Origin: Pseudophaeobacter arcticus DSM 23566
GTDB taxonomy: Bacteria; Pseudomonadota; Alphaproteobacteria; Rhodobacterales; Rhodobacteraceae
NCBI RefSeq assembly: GCF_000473205.1
Contig: NZ_KI421507.1
Location: 2,285,302 to 2,349,301 of the forward strand
Reading direction: 5' to 3'
Length of the DNA: 64,000 bases
Shown one piece after another: positions 63,181 through 64,000 of this stretch; position 1 is the first letter of the stretch, and every line of letters begins with the position of its first letter. A program made the position numbers and the translations under genes. The notes under the pieces were generated by a model. The model was given only the letters and a program-made list of their open reading frames with translations, had not been told where the DNA came from and ran no database searches.

Positions 63181-63220
63181 GAGCAACCATTCGGTCACAA
63201 ATTGATACACAGGACAGCCA

Positions 63221-63694
63221 ATGGAAATTTTGGATCTACCGCCAGGGGAGGCAAGCCGCCTTGTCCCGCTATTGCAAGACCTGCACGCCCTGCATGTTGA
63301 ACATCAGCCCGCCCGCTACCCCGCTGCGCCCTCTGACGCGGCGCTGGGGCAGTGGCTGCACGAGTGGCTGCAGCAGGAGGATATCACTGCGCTGATAGCC
63401 GAAAGCCCACAGGGCGCGCTCCTGGGCTATGTCCTCTTTGGCATTGAGCACCGTCCGCCGCTGCCCGTCCGGTTTGAAGAGACCCGCGTTATGGTGCACC
63501 ATATCATCACCGCTAAGGATTTTCGCCGCATGGGCGTAGGCCAGGCCCTGCTCACGGCGGTCAGACAGCGGGCAGAGACCCAGGGTATCGGCACCATCGC
63601 CACCACCTACGCACCCTTCAACAAGGCCTCTGCGGGCCTGTTTGAAAGTCAGGGATTGCGGCCGGCCCTGACCATGGCCGAGTGGCGGGCCTAA
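63221..63694 (+). CDS. GNAT-family N-acetyltransferase
   Basis: A 157-residue acetyl-CoA-dependent transferase. The acetyl-CoA site is in the segment DFRRMGVGQALLTAVRQRA (residues about 99-117), preceded by VMVHHIITA. NKASAGLFESQGLRPA is the usual last strand-helix. Substrate unknown. Single gene between a terminator and a repeat-containing spacer. Confidence 0.88.
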   Translation: MEILDLPPGEASRLVPLLQDLHALHVEHQPARYPAAPSDAALGQWLHEWLQQEDITALIAESPQGALLGYVLFGIEHRPPLPVRFEETRVMVHHIITAKDFRRMGVGQALLTAVRQRAETQGIGTIATTYAPFNKASAGLFESQGLRPALTMAEWRA

Positions 63695-64000
63695 ATGACT
63701 GCCTTTATTTGACAGCCTCTAATTGGCAGCCCTATAGGCGCTTCGTCTCTGCCCAGCTGCGTTCGGCCCAAAATCTATGTACCGGCTGCTGTTCGCAAAT
63801 GACTTCCGGCATGTTCTCGGAAGTCGCTCATATCTGTCCGGCCTGTTGTCTGTCTGGCCTGTTGTCTGTCTGGCCTGTTGATCGACATGCGGGTCGTTGC
63901 CTTGTTGGGGGTACCCACGAGGCAACGCGGCAGTTTTTCAAATGTCACGACGAAGGCGAGGCGCCTGATTTGTTTGCAAAAACAGGCTCAGCCTAACCTG
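63695..64000. other. Non-coding end of the window with repeats
   Basis: No gene is supported in the last 306 bases. They hold a hairpin GACTTCCG/CGGAAGTC (63801-63825), the 16-bp tandem array at 63833-63880, and a dyad CGTTGCCT/AGGCAACG (63895-63927) centred on GGGTACCC. Confidence 0.6.
63833..63880. repeat. 16-bp tandem repeat, three copies
   Basis: TCTGTCCGGCCTGTTG (63833-63848) is followed by two identical copies of TCTGTCTGGCCTGTTG (63849-63864, 63865-63880). Confidence 0.93.

Noticed and set aside
63895..63927. Dyad at the window end as a terminal inverted repeat of an insertion sequence
   Set aside because: No transposase frame is present and the partner end is not visible.
63682..63996. 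Plus-strand frame of 104 codons at the window end
   Set aside because: It is built over the 16-bp repeat, is cysteine-rich without pattern, and overlaps the acetyltransferase stop.

Overview
The window looks like chromosomal DNA of a Roseobacter-group alphaproteobacterium (Rhodobacteraceae, close to Phaeobacter, Leisingera or Ruegeria). This rests on content and gene order. There is a short 451-aa ProS without the large insertion domain, an HdaA regulator next to a PerM-type permease and Ppx, a propionyl-CoA carboxylase / methylmalonyl-CoA mutase cluster with a PccR-type regulator, a betCBA operon divergent from betI, DUF1127, DUF1036 and DUF6497 proteins, and a YbhL-family gene with a structured leader. 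No rRNA, CRISPR array, prophage or insertion sequence was seen. Coding density is high and the only tRNA is tRNA-Leu(CAG).

Layout. 1-5.6 kb: 3' end of an amidase, nadK divergent from glyA, a small membrane protein, an alpha/beta hydrolase, a rhodanese and tRNA-Leu. 5.8-17.6 kb: hemN, proS, an FAD oxidoreductase, perM-hdaA-ppx, then an exported protein, an EEP-family nuclease, a DjlA-like J-domain protein, a glyoxalase-fold protein and an orphan gene. 17.8-32.6 kb: the propionate locus, with scpA, pccA and pccB on the minus strand interspersed with small lipoproteins and uncharacterised genes, followed on the plus strand by an RTX metalloprotease, a Bcr/CflA exporter and pccR. 32.7-39.0 kb: a YdcH protein and the choline-O-sulfate to glycine betaine operon betC-betB-betA with divergent betI. 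39-49 kb: a DUF1036 protein, a DMT exporter, the argO/argP pair, a nitroreductase, a ClpP-fold membrane protein, YebC, an SLC13 permease and a KsdD-like flavoprotein. 49-56 kb: a second SLC13 permease, YmdB, 5-FTHF cyclo-ligase and MgtE. 54.7-64 kb: guanine deaminase and 8-oxoguanine deaminase, a HisN-type phosphatase, an XRE regulator, a quinone oxidoreductase, LysR/DUF1127, YbhL and a GNAT acetyltransferase.

Functional themes. PccA and PccB carboxylate propionyl-CoA to methylmalonyl-CoA and ScpA isomerises it to succinyl-CoA. Copies of the TTTGCAAA box lie upstream of pccB and of pccR, which supports local feedback control. BetC, BetB and BetA convert choline-O-sulfate to glycine betaine under BetI. 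GuaD and the 8-oxoguanine deaminase form a convergent purine-salvage pair.

Most unusual signals. The betB-betA spacer holds three consecutive stem-loops, one carrying a G-quadruplex motif (GGGGTGGGTGGGTGGG) in its loop. Short tandem duplications (mostly 11-23 bp, 2-4 copies) recur at many intergenic sites; at three loci the repeat unit carries a stop codon, and at two of these the last codons of a reading frame are duplicated together with their stop. A 26-codon hydrophobic reading frame ends in one of these arrays. I did not find a clearly new defence or mobile system; the best leads are these repeats, the bet spacer and the uncharacterised genes accompanying pccA and pccB.
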